Shown: in pieces, positions 1 to 9,865 of the stretch | How the letters are laid out: the number at the start of each line of letters is the position of its first letter | How positions within the stretch are numbered: the stretch's first letter is position 1 | DNA from: Symbiodinium sp. CCMP2592 | Taxonomy: Eukaryota > Sar > Dinophyceae > Suessiales > Symbiodiniaceae | NCBI GenBank assembly: GCA_905221615.1 | Contig: CAJNDT010004001.1 | Coordinates: 1,458,474 to 1,522,473 of the forward strand | DNA: 64,000 nucleotides | Direction of reading: 5' to 3' | Position numbers and translations under genes: made by a program | The notes under the pieces: generated by a model | Told to the model about the DNA's origin: nothing | Databases searched by the model: none | Seen by the model: the letters and a program-made list of their open reading frames with translations, nothing else

Positions 1-100
1 TGGAATGGGAAGGGTAATACTTTATAGTGCACATTGCAGAAAGAAATTCACACTAAAATAGCTGCACGATTGACTACGCACGTAGCCAAGACTCCGGTTG

Positions 101-256
101 GGTGAGGTAGCGGCCACACTGCTCCAGGTCGCAGTGCCAAGCATGCAAGGCATGCACACACGTGTATGTCAAAAGCATGCGCTCCGTCGGGTGTTGCTCA
201 TAGGCCTTGCAGCATTCGTCCGCCAGCCAGCTTGTGATCACTCGGGAGTTGTATGC
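101..256 (-). CDS. Gene B, 3'-most visible exon
   Basis: The minus strand reads AYNSRVITSWLADECCKAYE and then QHPTERMLLTYTCVHALHAW, ending near RYLT before an in-frame stop around 66. The exon joins the upstream exon (400-1130) through a GC-AG intron at 257-399. The bases GCAT occur both at the start of the intron and at the start of this exon. The true 3' end of the exon and gene is not clear and may lie outside the window. It is helix-rich with no recognised domain. Confidence 0.65.
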
Positions 257-399
257 CTCATGTCACCGAACACATTACGGCCACTATGGGTTATAATGGG
301 AAGTAGAATAAAGGGCCATATGGTAGTTAGTAATAGCTCGAGAAGGAATCTAGAACTGAGCACAAGAACTCATCATGAACCATCTTGATGCCAGGATGC

Positions 400-1130
400 T
401 TTGCTTCCAAAGTAACAGTACTCCTCCCCCGCAGTGACGTACATATAGCTTTTGAACGGGGGCTGTGAACACTCAATCTTGTGTTTCCGGATAAACTCTT
501 TGAAACGAATGAAACCATGTCTCATCTTCGAAGCCTTGTCATCTCCAGCAAACCACCCAACCTTGAACAGCTCGAAAAAACAGCCGCCATGACAAAACTG
601 AGCGATCCCCAGCTGTATCGTGTGGACCGAGCAAAAGCGAATAAACCTATAGTCAAACCTCGCCGTGTAGATCAGTGAATTGATCGGTTCATTAAGTTGT
701 CCTGCTAAAAACTCAGCATGGGTCCTTATTGAAGACAGCCACAGTGGCTGACGTGTAAAGTCAGTGTACGGATAAAGCCGATTTGTCTTCGACGCCTTGC
801 AGCAGTGACATAGGTCGTTGCACGACCAGTGGTTTACCAACTTGAAGCAGTGGGCATGGTGTTTCCAATCGCCGCGAAGTTCAACTAATCGAAATTTGTA
901 ACCGTCGTACATTGGGTCGTTTGGCCTCATGTTTGGGCCCAAGCTGCACAAATCATCACCAGCCAGGTTCTTTGCAGGGAAAGTTCCCGAATACATCGTG
1001 TTCATGCTCCAAGTTAAGAAATCAAACACTGGCCAGATCGTGTCGTATCCAAACAAACGCTCAGATCTGATGGCGAACACTGGAAACCGACTTCCAAATA
1101 CAGTCTTGGAGCCTTCGAAAACTGGATAAC
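400..1130 (-). CDS. Gene B exon, Cys/His-rich segment
   Basis: This 731-nt exon reads in one frame from SYPVFEGSKTVFGSRFPVFA to CYFGSK. It contains LVELRGDWKHHAHCFK, then a Cys-rich patch HWSCNDLCHCC (a possible metal site), then RFCSVHTIQLG, GDDKASKMR and CSQPPF. The order ELRGDW, CxxxCxxC, CSxHxxxLG resembles from memory a family present in many copies in Symbiodinium genomes; its function is unknown to me. Phase fits both neighbours exactly: 2 nt in, 0 nt out. The downstream donor is GC. Confidence 0.75.
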
Positions 1131-1388
1131 CTGCCATATTTATATAACGTCACCTTGAAAACTTTGCCAGTCGATTCTATGCCTCTGTATAATAAGCATA
1201 AACCTCACACCCCTGAACACCTAAACCCAGATCCCAGACCTGCTGGCACCATTATAATAATAATAACCCTAAACCCGAAGCGCTATAAACCTTAAATCCC
1301 AAAACCCAAACCGTTCAAGCTGAATTGTAAGAAGTTCGGGGATAACAGCACCGAAGTGATCACCAACAAAACCGTCTTGCAAAGTTAC

Positions 1389-1692
1389 TGATGTAGAATA
1401 CCAAGATCTTCTCCTTCGTTATTGTATACTCTGCCTCATCACCGTACATGGCCAGTGGTACAAAATCCGTTGAATCGAAGCCTTCCATAAAAGGCGCCTT
1501 TACCTGCTTCCAGTGCAGCCAGAAGCGCTCTGCAGCAGCTCGGTCGATGTTAATCTTTCCGCTCTGAAGCAAGTGGTGTGTCAACAAGTGTGGCGCCAGG
1601 ATTGGAAAACTCATCTCAGTTGTCTCGTCAGACCTTGTTTTGGGATCGGGACGTGCTCGCACCTTGAGCTTGATGCTGTCCAGCGGCAGATC
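1389..1692 (-). CDS. Gene B exon, GDEAEYT motif
   Basis: It starts DLPLDSIKLKVRARPDPK and includes FPILAPHLLTHHLL, ERFWLHWKQVKAPF and VPLAMYGDEAEYT, ending KILVFYI. The upstream GA-AG intron (1693-1826) is flanked by GATCT on both sides. The downstream intron (1131-1388) is GT-AG. From memory, the ...GDEA.YT... segment marks the same expanded dinoflagellate family as the next exon. Only 1389-1692 of copy 1 is joined to its 3' exons; copy 2 is truncated by the gap. Confidence 0.75.
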
Positions 1693-1826
1693 CTCATCAT
1701 AGTTCAACATGCATAGCTTAAGGGAAATATGTTGTGGCCGATAGGAGAAAGCTCACAGCGGGAATCAATAATTCGACAAGGAACCGCTATGTTCTTCGAT
1801 GTCGTGTTGCATTGGCTGCGAAGATC

Positions 1827-1910
1827 TCGCCAGACATTGTTTATGTGTGCACCCCTCGCGCCACATGCAGCCAAGTTCTCTACAGACGCCGGCGTCGCTG
1901 AGCCAAGCTC
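1827..1910 (-). CDS. Gene B exon, ENLAACG...NNVWR
   Basis: An 84-nt, phase-0 exon reading ELGSATPASVENLAACGARG then AHINNVWR. The acceptor is CACAG and the donor is GA (intron GATCTTCG...GATGAG). Continuity with the next exon gives NNVWR-DLPLDS. Where the exon upstream of this one lies between 1911 and 3325 is not settled. Confidence 0.65.
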
Positions 1911-2295
1911 CTGTGGCACCGGCTAGGGATGTTTAAGGGCTCATCGGGTTTCCGGACAAGGGATCTTGTTTGGTGTCTGAGGGGGAAAGGTTTGGCTTCA
2001 GGGTTTAATTAATATTATCGCCGTGGCTTGAATGGGATTTAAATTAGATGGTCAGAAATGACTATTCGACGAAGGAATTCTATCAGTACTTCCCCGATAG
2101 TTATATAACATGCCAACTAGACACCAATCAAGATCTTTAAAGAGCTCGTTGGACCCAGAAGCACGAATCTTTGATTGGAAATCCCAAGTTTCGACCCTGT
2201 GCATTTAAAGCCGACACGAATGGTTACGTGTTTTTGAACCCAGAGCCCTGTAGATCTAATAGGATTCGGGAAGGTAATTTCATTTATCTGTCTCC

Positions 2296-2326
<31 letters not shown>

Positions 2327-2817
2327 GTTGCGACTTCCTTATGAGAACTCTCCCCGAAAAATCGTCAACCGTATCGGTGCTTGGGACCATTTTATAAACG
2401 CTAGCTATACCCAGTACCACGTGACGTTGGAGGGTATACGAAACCCATGATTCCTACAATTTATAATCCGAGGATCTATGGCCACGCAGTCGGCCAGCTC
2501 TTGCGCAGACGATGCACTCCATTCCTTGCGTTGGGCTTGGGCTTGTAATTAGTTAAAGATCGCATTATGAGTAGTATTACCGTCACGAGTCGAGATCCAG
2601 GGCAGTTGCAGGGCAGGGTCATGGGTTCGGGTTTGAGGATGTCATTTCAATCGGTTGGGGGGATAGAGCACTTGAATTTTCATACATAGGGTTACCATAT
2701 ACTACAAAGTTTAGGGTTCTGGGCTCAGGGCCTTGAGGGTTTCTATTTTTATGATTATTCACGGATTAGGGTTTCGGTGGTTGGGCTTCTGGAGTTGAGT
2801 TGAAGTTCAGTCGGCAC

Positions 2818-3310
2818 TTAAAGCTGAGGGTCCAGACGGTGATCATGGTCAGGGTATCCAGGGTTGTGAGTTCGAGTATTTGGGGGTTTTGGCTCAGAGC
2901 GACTATTTTTATTGTGCGAGCAAGCTTCGCCTGAACCAACTCCTGCCAGCAAGCGCTCCCGAATCATTCCCGGGACACCTGCGCAGGAACCAATCGAGAG
3001 TTCTGAGTTCGGTTTGAAATTGTCAGACACAGTTTCACAATCAACGCTCAAGGAATGTGAAGTCGAGTGTTTTTTCTCGCGGCTCATGCGATACACGGTG
3101 ACATCAAGCCCGGCCAAGCGTAAAGGATCCGGATGCACAGCAAAACTATTGCACGCCTTTAAAGACGACTGCTCATGATGCTCTAGCCCGCCTGCAGCCC
3201 CAGACTTCATCATGTGGCGATTATACGAGGAACTGCTATGCAGACAGGTTCTAACAGAGCTTCCACAGTCAGAGGCGTGATCACCCCGTCGGATCCAGAG
3301 TTCACTTGAA
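2818..3310 (-). CDS. Possible gene B exon (uncertain)
   Basis: A long open minus-strand frame contains SELWIRRGDHASDCGSS, HPDPLRLAGLDVTVYRMSRE and ELSIGSCAGVPGMIRERLLA. It sits between exons of gene B that still lack a joined middle, so an exon here is plausible. The plus-strand frame at 2912-3178 is also open, and I found no decisive splice sites. The rest of 1911-2817 shows only a short (TA)n at 2303-2326 and TTTAGGG-like words near 2710-2780. Confidence 0.3.
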
Positions 3311-3325
3311 AAATCTGCCTCTTCA

Positions 3326-3613
3326 GGCAGCCGCTTTGGCCTTCGCGTGGGCCTTCCCTTTTGGGTTGGCCTTTGCTTTCGGGGCCGGACGAATTGCACG
3401 CTTCACCGCTTTCATCTTCTCATCATACATGCTGTAGCTCGCTTTGAGCAACATGTTCAAAGTCCCGATCTCTGAATCAGCCTCCTTTGTCGTGACTGCA
3501 TGCTGAAGCTCGGTGTGCCGCTGCTTCATCAAGTCGATATCAGACCGCATGTCGGAAACCATAGCTTTTGCAAATGCATCGCCCCTGAGCTCAGGAACTA
3601 GCAACCCCACAAC
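3326..3613 (-). CDS. Gene B exon, helical and Lys/Ala-rich tail
   Basis: It starts VVGLLVPELRGDAFAKAM and continues with MRSDIDLMKQRHTELQHAV (helical, coiled-coil-like), YSMYDEKMKAVKRAIRPAPK and a Lys/Ala-rich tail ending KAKAAA before a TGA at 3323-3325. A donor just before the stop is possible, so the gene may continue at 1910. The acceptor CAG-GTTGTG follows a 330-nt intron (3614-3943) that begins GTTGT, the same five bases as this exon. Confidence 0.7.
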
Positions 3614-3678
3614 CTGAAGCCCTATATACTATATAACCCCGGATGATCCCTTCTGAATAATATCCTTCCCCTGCGCGA

Positions 3679-3910
3679 ATGATTTTGAAAAGGTTAGGGT
3701 TTAGAAATTTCGGGGCTTGGGTTTCAGGGTCTACAGGGTTTGGGGGTTTAAGGGTTTGGGCTTCGGGTTTAGGGTTTAAGGGTTTGGATGAGATTGAAAG
3801 GTTAGGGTTTAGAAATTTCGGGGCTTGGGCTTCAGGGTCTACAGAGTTTGGGGGTTTAAGGGTTTGGGCTTAGGGTTTTGGGTTTAGGGTTTAGGGTTTA
3901 AGGGTTTGGG
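3679..3910. repeat. TTTAGGG-derived tandem block inside a gene B intron
   Basis: Two copies of a ~110-bp unit (GGTTAGGGTTTAGAAATTTC..., then GGTCTACAG...TTTGGGGG) run into degenerate TTTAGGG words. It lies wholly in the 3614-3943 intron. The second copy of the locus has it at 19938-20170. Confidence 0.8.
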
Positions 3911-3943
3911 CCCGTTTGGGCTAATCCGTAGGGCTTCGACAAC

Positions 3944-4164
3944 ACGATCCAGTCCAAGGTGCATCCCGCCGTTCTTGAGCATGGCCTCCATGCCGTCTGC
4001 CTCGATGATGCGCTGAGTGCCCTTCTTCAGCAAGTCAAGAGCTTCTTCGGGTGCGGGCTTTGCCTTCTTCTCTTTACGCGGCAGCTTCGGGGGAGGTGGA
4101 GGCGGCAGGTCGTTCGAGCCCGGGTCATTGCTGCCACGTGCACCAGAAGAGGAATCGAGAAGAT
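3944..4164 (-). CDS. Gene B exon, Pro-rich then KKGTQRIIEADGME
   Basis: The frame reads GSNDPGSNDLPPPPPPKLPR, then KEKKAKPAPEEALDLLKKG and TQRIIEADGMEAMLKNGG, ending MHLGLDR at 3944. The 3' boundary is exact (GT donor, phase 0); the 5' boundary is approximate. It is a low-complexity linker followed by an amphipathic helix. Confidence 0.6.
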
Positions 4165-4279
4165 GCGACCTTCATAACGCATTGTTCATTAAAACTTTGC
4201 ATCTAGCTAGGACTTTGAATGTGCATCCTACACACAGTCTACGTTCATAAGTGTTGAACTATTCCCAGGTATGTATCGA

Positions 4280-4408
4280 GGCAAGTCACAAGGCACCCGT
4301 TGTTCCGGCATGGTCCAGACCAACATCGGCATTCATCTGGAACTCCGTCTCACTCTCGGACTCCGTAACCTCCTCCCTGGAGTCGAAGCACTTGAACAGC
4401 TCCCAGTC
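4280..4408 (-). CDS. Gene B exon, acidic segment
   Basis: From acceptor GGCAG at 4409 the frame reads DWELFKCFDSREEVTESESE then TEFQMNADVGLDHAGTT. It is acidic and likely disordered. The 3' end is approximate because an in-frame stop follows at about 4274. Confidence 0.5.
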
Positions 4409-4687
4409 CTGCCATAGGCAACGACAAATTCTTAGGGACCTCCGAGAAACGATAGAATAGCAGTAGCCCCCATAGGACACTGGATCTCATTCCTGGTTAC
4501 TTTTGCATAGGATAATTATTGCATTCTTGCGTCGTCGCTTGTAGCAAGTCAGTGAAGGGATGGTCAGGACTTCGGGATGTCAGTCTAACTACAAGCTTGT
4601 GGGTGCGGTCAATATGATTTCGTTTTGGTACGATTCCTCCCAACTACATTATTGGGGTTTACTTAGGATTCTAGGGTGTCGGCCCAC

Positions 4688-4812
4688 CTCGTTCTTCGGC
4701 TGGTCGGGATGCACCTTCCACCAGCGGCCTCGACCGTCTGGGTCCATGCCTTTCTTGGAAGCACGAATGTCCTCTGCAATCGCCTCTCCATGCCTCGATG
4801 GTTTGGGATACA
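4688..4812 (-). CDS. Gene B exon, HGEAIAEDIRASKKG
   Basis: The 125-nt exon reads YPKPSRHGEAIAEDIRASKK then GMDPDGRGRWWKVHPDQPKN. The acceptor is TTTGCAG and the donor is GAG-GTGGGC. The ...HPD.P... ending matches, from memory, the segment that follows GRYVW in the expanded dinoflagellate family. Entry is 2 nt into a codon and exit is phase 0. Confidence 0.6.
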
Positions 4813-4974
4813 CTGCAAATCATAAGGTTCAAGCTTCAGGGTTTAGGGTTCAAGCATTCAGGGCAAGAAGGCTTAGGGTTCTAAATTTAAGAATTAAGGT
4901 TTATGGATTCGGTATTTGATGTCTTGGGCTTGAATTCTTGTTGCGGATGGGTTGCTCTGTCTTGAGCAGGTCGA

Positions 4975-5169
4975 AGCGTTTCCAAACGTACCTGCCGGTT
5001 CTCCTGGTGTTGTTGCGCTTCTTTGCATTCAGGACAATCGAGCTTTGAAGCCAATCACACCCGCTGCTGATCCACATCTCATACATGTGTCTCATAATCG
5101 AGGATGAGCGCTTCTTCCCATCCTTTGTGAAAGCCTTTTCCCTCACCTCCGGTGGGCAATTGACCGAGC
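4975..5169 (-). CDS. Gene B exon, CPPEVREKAF...GRYVW
   Basis: After the GC-AG intron the frame reads SVNCPPEVREKAFTKDGKK, then MRHMYEMWISSGCDWLQSS and IVLNAKKRNNTRRTGRYVW. The pairing of an FRSL...CPPE block with ...GDW..SSI...GRYVW is what I recall as diagnostic of this Symbiodinium-expanded family. The donor end is uncertain; a GC donor right after RYVWK would keep frame with 4812. Confidence 0.65.
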
Positions 5170-5207
5170 CTGGGATTGGAAAGTTATAGGCTTCGAATTT
5201 CCAAACA

Positions 5208-5220
5208 TAGTAGTAGTAGC

Positions 5221-5270
<50 letters not shown>

Positions 5271-5297
5271 CAGTAGCACAGTAGCAGTAGCAGTAGC

Positions 5298-5376
<79 letters not shown>

Positions 5377-5377
5377 A

Positions 5378-5428
<51 letters not shown>
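5208..5428 (+). repeat. (TAG)n microsatellite, copy 1
   Basis: 221 bp of TAG with a few CAG units and one CACAG marker near 5277. It lies inside the GC-AG intron 5170-5457 of gene B. Read in other frames it gives long poly-Ser, poly-Val, poly-Leu and poly-Thr frames that are not genes. Confidence 0.95.
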
Positions 5429-5429
<1 letters not shown>

Positions 5430-5457
5430 TGCATTCATAAATGTCCAGCCAGAGAGC

Positions 5458-6583
5458 GCAAGCTGCGAAAGCAACGCATGTACGAGTTGTGGGCCTCGCG
5501 AGCCTTGCGTTCCTCTTCGGTCTCCTCCTCCCGATTTGGCTTCGGCTTGGGTGTCACGCGTGGCTCCACGGCTGTGTCGGTCTCCACCTTGCCTGGTGGC
5601 ACTGACTCCTTCGTCTCGGTCTCCGCCTTGCCTGGTGGCACTGACTCCTTCGTCTCGGTCTCCACCTTGACACTTGCTGGCACTGACTCCTTCGTCGAAG
5701 TCTCCACCTTGACACCTGCTGGCGCTGACTCCTTTGTCTCGGTCTCCACGGCACCTGCTGGCACTGACTCCTTCGTCGAGGTCTCCACGGCACCTGCTGG
5801 CACTGACTCCTTGGTCGAGCTCTCCGCTGGCACATCTGCTGGCACACCTGCTGGCACTGACTCCTTCGTTGAGCTCTCCGCTGGCACACCTTCCTTTTGG
5901 GTCTTCTCTGGCAGATCTGCCGGCTCCACGAACTCCGTCTTGACATCCTGCATGTGCACAACTGGCCCGGCCGACTCTGGCCCGGTCTCCACTTGATGCT
6001 CCAGCTGCCGGGTCATGGCCTCAATATCGCAGGTGGCGGGTCTGCGCAGCATGTCTCGGATAAAGCCCGATCGAGCTCCACTCAACTCTGCCGGTTGTTG
6101 CAGCAGCGCCGCAAGGAGGCTTTGAAGAGCCTTGGCTCGCTGCTCAGCCTCCCCAGCTCGGTTCTCAGCCCGACCCGCTCGGTGCTGCGCTGCCTCCACC
6201 TCATCCTGCTCGTCCAGCAGTCGTTCAAGATGCATCTCCAGCTCGTCCGGGCGGTTAGCCGACTTTGGCTGGCCCTCCGCCGACTTCTCCGTCCCCTCAA
6301 CCGATGCCTTCGCTGAAAAGGGCGAGCAGCTCGCTGCGACTCGCACATGTCCGCTTGAAGCATCGGCCTCTGCAGTGGCGGTTGTGCCTTCTGCAGTGAA
6401 CGAAACACTGGCCTTCGAAGCTGGCTGTTCCACCTCCACACGGGGCGGTACGGCAGCGGTAGGCACAGGATCCAACTGCGTTTCCACTTCGGCCTGGGTG
6501 GCCTTGGCTGCCGGTGCCGACTCGGGATCGGGCTCTGAATGTGCGGCCGTCTCAACAGCCGCTGTCGTTGGCGTCTCCACAGA
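5458..6583 (-). CDS. Gene B large exon with VETxTKESVPAG repeats
   Basis: The 1126-nt exon reads from SVETPTTAAVETAAHSEPD to the conserved end NSYMRCFRSLR. Middle: ELEMHLERLLDEQDEVEAAQ and AGRAENRAGEAEQRAKAL form a coiled coil. C-terminal half: about nine tandem units of the type ETSTKESVPAG (nt 5580-5880), followed by Lys/Pro/Glu-rich PKPNREEETEEERKARE. It lies between a GAAG acceptor and a GC donor and keeps phase on both sides. The repeats are GC-biased and alternate V-K-V-E-T with A-V-E-T. Copy 2 differs at two sites, one of which changes Ser to Ala. Confidence 0.75.
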
Positions 6584-6884
6584 CTTCAAGAAGCAGGCAA
6601 CGCCACAGAAGAGTTGCGACCCCTGCCCAAATCGACTTCAAGAAGAAAAAAATATCTAGAAAAACATGTATTGGTAACTATACTATAGCTAGTAGACCCT
6701 ATGTAACACTGTAGGCCTTCTTGATCGCACCATCCGCAGCACACGCGGCTGCACAGATACAGCAGTTCGTTGGATCCTGACAATTTAGTGTACTGAGATG
6801 GTGTTATATTAGTATTGTTATTGCTAGTAGTAGGGTACTAAGCTAGCTGCACTAGTAATCGTACCAGAGGAGGAAGTATGAGAA

Positions 6885-7150
6885 GAAGAAGTAGTAGTAG
6901 TAGTAGTAGTATAGTGCACTACTAAGTAGTAGTAGCAGTAGTACCCGTAGTAATATAGTGGTGGTACTAGTAGTACTAGTCGTCGTAGTAGGAGTAGTAG
7001 GAGAGGGAGTGGTAGTGGTAGTGGTGGTGGTACTGGTAGTGCTAGTGGTAGTGGTGGTGGTACTGGTAGTGGTAGTGGTAGTGGTCGTGGTCGTGGTGGT
7101 GGTGGTGGTGGTGGTGGTAGTGGTAGTGGTAGTGGGAGTAGCAGTAGAGT
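6885..7150 (+). repeat. TAG/TGG trinucleotide-rich minisatellite
   Basis: Imperfect GTAGTGGTGGTAC-type repeats, intronic to gene B (intron 6584-7679). Second copy at 23132-23397. Long Thr/Val frames here are artefacts. Confidence 0.9.
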
Positions 7151-7317
7151 AGCAGGAGTGTGGTATGGTAGTACACCGGAACCTCCCTCGCAATAGGAAG
7201 CCTTGCAATACGATCCCCATATATATATATTTATGTATAACCCTGCTAAACTTTTTGAGCCCACACAAGTCTTTCCCAAGAAGCCCGGCCTGTGAAACCA
7301 GGGTCTGAGGTGAAGGC

Positions 7318-7465
7318 TTAAAGTCGGCAGGATTTGGGGTTTAGGGTTATGAGATCGGGGCCGTAGGGTTGCGAGGTTGGGGGCTCGGGGTTTTACGGTT
7401 CAGGGCTTAGGGTTTTAAGGTTCAGGCTTAAGGTTGCAAAGTTGAGAGCTTAGGGTTTTTAGGTT
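7318..7465 (+). repeat. Degenerate TTTAGGG words
   Basis: Several GGTTTAGGGTT, GGGCTTAGGGTTTT and AGGTTCAGGCTTAAGG variants lie in the same gene B intron. Second copy at about 23563-23710. Confidence 0.7.
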
Positions 7466-7679
7466 GCTTAAATCGATCCTTGGTCTCCTCCTCTAGCTGG
7501 GTGCCGGCGAGATCTTGGGATAGTCCTGGCAACCGGGATCTGTAGACTGTATCTATGTTTTACTAACACATCATCTTCAGATCTGTCCTTTGTCGAGGCT
7601 CAGCTCCGCCATATACTGATTCAAGCTAATCGTAGTCGAGGAATCGGAATGTCGGGGAAAAGCTAGGAAGCCTTGGGAC

Positions 7680-8093
7680 TTCGCTTGCAGTCAAGGACAG
7701 GGATGACACGCTGCGATGCCGCTTGGCATCCGGGGACTTGATGTTTCCGGTGGACATAGGGCTCGGTCCCGGTGCTGCTGGGGCTGCTGCCGGGGTCTTG
7801 ATGCTTCCGGTGGACATAGGGCTCGGTCCCGGTGCTGTTGGGGCTGCTGCAGGGGTCTTGATGCTTTCGGTGGACATAGGGCTCGGTCCCGGCGCTGCTG
7901 GGGCTGCTGGCGGGGTCTCGATCACCGGGGTCTTGATGGGAGGTCGGGCCGGTGTTGCCAACGGGCGAGGGTCGCTGGCACTACCGTCAGGCTTATCCTT
8001 CTTCCCATGTTGCTGCAAAGCTTTATCGACCATTGCCTGCACTCTTGCAGACACTGGTGCAGCCGCAGCTGACATGTCGCCACGCTTCCCCAT
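7680..8093 (-). CDS. Gene B first coding exon
   Basis: The ATG at 8093 starts MGKRGDMSAAAAPVSARVQA, then MVDKALQQHGKKDKPDGS and three tandem 20-residue units of the form KTPAAAPAAPGPSPMSTGSI (nt 7738-7917). It ends HRSVSSLSLTASE at a GT donor. The 138 codons are exactly in phase with the exon at 6583. The start is chosen because it is the first ATG in the frame and follows an AG-containing stretch; longer in-frame sequence reaches 8285. No targeting signal is evident. Confidence 0.65.
7738..7917 (-). repeat. 60-bp tandem repeat x3, coding
   Basis: Three 60-bp units encode the KTPAAAPAAPGPSPMSTGSI repeats of gene B exon 1. Second copy at 23983-24162. Confidence 0.9.
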
Positions 8094-8284
8094 CGTAGCT
8101 ACAGGGCAAATCACGACCGTAAAAGCTAAAAGCAAATCTTTCGAACAACGTGCCAACCAAGGAGCGGTGGATATGGGTCTCGTCAGAACTACACACAACA
8201 AATTAAAGGGCCTGTAGGATAAGTCTAAGCTTATAGGGTCCTGTGGTAGGAGGCTAATCACGTACGGCTTGGTTCCTAGCTGCA

Positions 8285-8412
8285 TGTGTAGTATACAGAT
8301 TCACGCGGTTTCACGCTTTTTCACGCTCTTTCACGCGAGACCTGTGTGAGGATGGTCTTTGGGGATATTTTTCACGCTAGTTCACGCTTTTTCACGCTCT
8401 CTCACGCTTGGC
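8285..8412 (+). repeat. TTCACGC motif array upstream of gene B
   Basis: Eight TTTCACGC/TTCACGC-like words occur in two clusters of four (8300-8340 and 8370-8410), spaced about 10 bp. They lie about 200-320 bp upstream of the gene B start codon on its promoter side. Second copy at 24530-24657. Confidence 0.75.
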
Positions 8413-9409
8413 TCGGGGATCATTATACTGATTATACCGGGGTTCGGTCGATTGTAGGGACAATTTCGTCTCACCCTGCAATAAATACCAGCACATACAT
8501 ACAGTACCCCTGTTTTCCTGGTATAGGGTCCGGGCCCTGTGTAGACACATATGTATCATATATACCCATAACTCTAAAGCTTCGCCTTTATGTCCTTATA
8601 ATATAATTATTATAACCCCAAATGGACTCTCGAAGTGAAGGATCTGTGAATCTAGAACTTAGCAATGGTTCCTGGATTGCTTACCATATATCATTGCGGC
8701 CTCTGGCCACAAAGCAAGCCCCAAGCCCAATGCATTCCCACACGTCGGGGTCACAAGAATATTGAGCCGGGTCTCGGGGTCTAGAGCACATCAGGGTCCC
8801 TCGGAGTCTATAGGGGTATATTGAGTAGGATCTATGATCTAGGGCTTCGGGGCTGGGGGTTCTGGATCTGGGGTGATAATGAAATGCTTAGCCGAAGCCT
8901 TTACCTGGCTACGAATTAGACCATAAATCTGCTACTGCACCGAGGTCTAGAGTCCCACGGAGTCTAGTGGTATATTGAGGGGGATCTAGGATCTAGGGGT
9001 TCGGGGCTGGGGGTTCTTGGAGACTACCCATGACAATCTGAGGTTACTCTTGTTGCCGCATTGCCGATCTTCAATCTCCTTCGGCGGCACCTGGTCCGGC
9101 TGCTTCTGGCCAGCTGCTGGTGCTTGGTTGCCAACCACAAATTTTGGGTTTGGGGGGTGCTGCGCGAGCCCTCGTCAAAATCCCGGGTCTGTAAAGCTGG
9201 TGCAACAAGGTAGTACACAGTGTAGTTGCCGATGTTACACGAAGATCGCACCCCATTCCCATAACAAAATTGCGTGTGCCCGCAAAGCTTCACCACGAAT
9301 CCCAGCAGAAAGCCCGAAATTAAACTATGCCGAACACATCAACACGGACCGTTCGATTATCTAGCCCTGTAACTCTTGTAATCTAACCTATAACATACTA
9401 ACCTATGTA
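8413..9409. other. Spacer between genes A2 and B
   Basis: No supported exon. Two related blocks at 8755-8900 and 8945-9020 share words such as GGGGTCTAGAG, GGATCTAGGATCTAG and GGGGCTGGGGGTTCT, a degenerate ~190-bp duplication. Short open frames at 9017-9364 on either strand have no support. Confidence 0.5.
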
Positions 9410-9865
9410 GAATACCTCCCCAAGAAGCAAAACTCAATTACCCAGTCTAACCTATGATAATACATTCTGGTCTACAATATATAATGTAACCTAACCTATA
9501 CTAACCTATGTAATGGAATACCACCCCAATATATAAGCAAAACTTAAATACCCAGTCTAACCTGACTATATGATAATACATCTAACCTAACGCACTAACC
9601 TATGTAATAGACTACCCTCCAATAAGCAAAACCTAATTGCCCAGTCTAACCTATGATAATACATTGTGGTCCAGAATATCTTATAATAATGTAATCTAAT
9701 ATAACCTATCATATGTAGAATACCCCCCCCAATAAGCAACACCTAATTACACAATCTAACCTATGATAATACATTCTGGTCCACAATATCTAATGTAATC
9801 TAACCTAACATACTAACCTATCTAGAATACCCCCCAACAAGGAAAAACCTAATTTCCCAGCCTTG
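9410..9865 (+). repeat. ~95-110 bp tandem minisatellite (4.3 units)
   Basis: Units start AATACC(C)nAATAAGCAAAACC, continue CAGTCTAACCTATGATAATA and end CTAACCTATGTAGAAT. Units differ by small indels. The array is AT-rich in a GC-balanced region. Second copy at 25655-26110. Confidence 0.9.

Noticed and set aside
2884-2900. Relic of the dinoflagellate spliced leader (TTTTGGCTCA)
   Set aside because: Only about ten bases match, with no following gene on that strand; too short to claim.
4560-4919. 119-residue plus-strand frame
   Set aside because: Complement of the gene B exon at 4688-4812 plus intron; the minus strand gives the conserved block.
5176-5670. Long Ser/Val, Leu/Tyr and Thr open frames over the (TAG)n tract (and at 21160-21917)
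   Set aside because: Frames generated by a trinucleotide repeat that lies inside an intron set by exact splice sites on the minus strand.
6824-7279. Poly-Thr, Pro/Leu and Val frames over the TAG/TGG minisatellite
   Set aside because: Pure repeat translation; intronic to gene B.
9410-9865. CRISPR-like array
   Set aside because: Units are about 100 bp and diverge throughout; there are no constant repeats with unique spacers. It is a tandem minisatellite in eukaryotic DNA.
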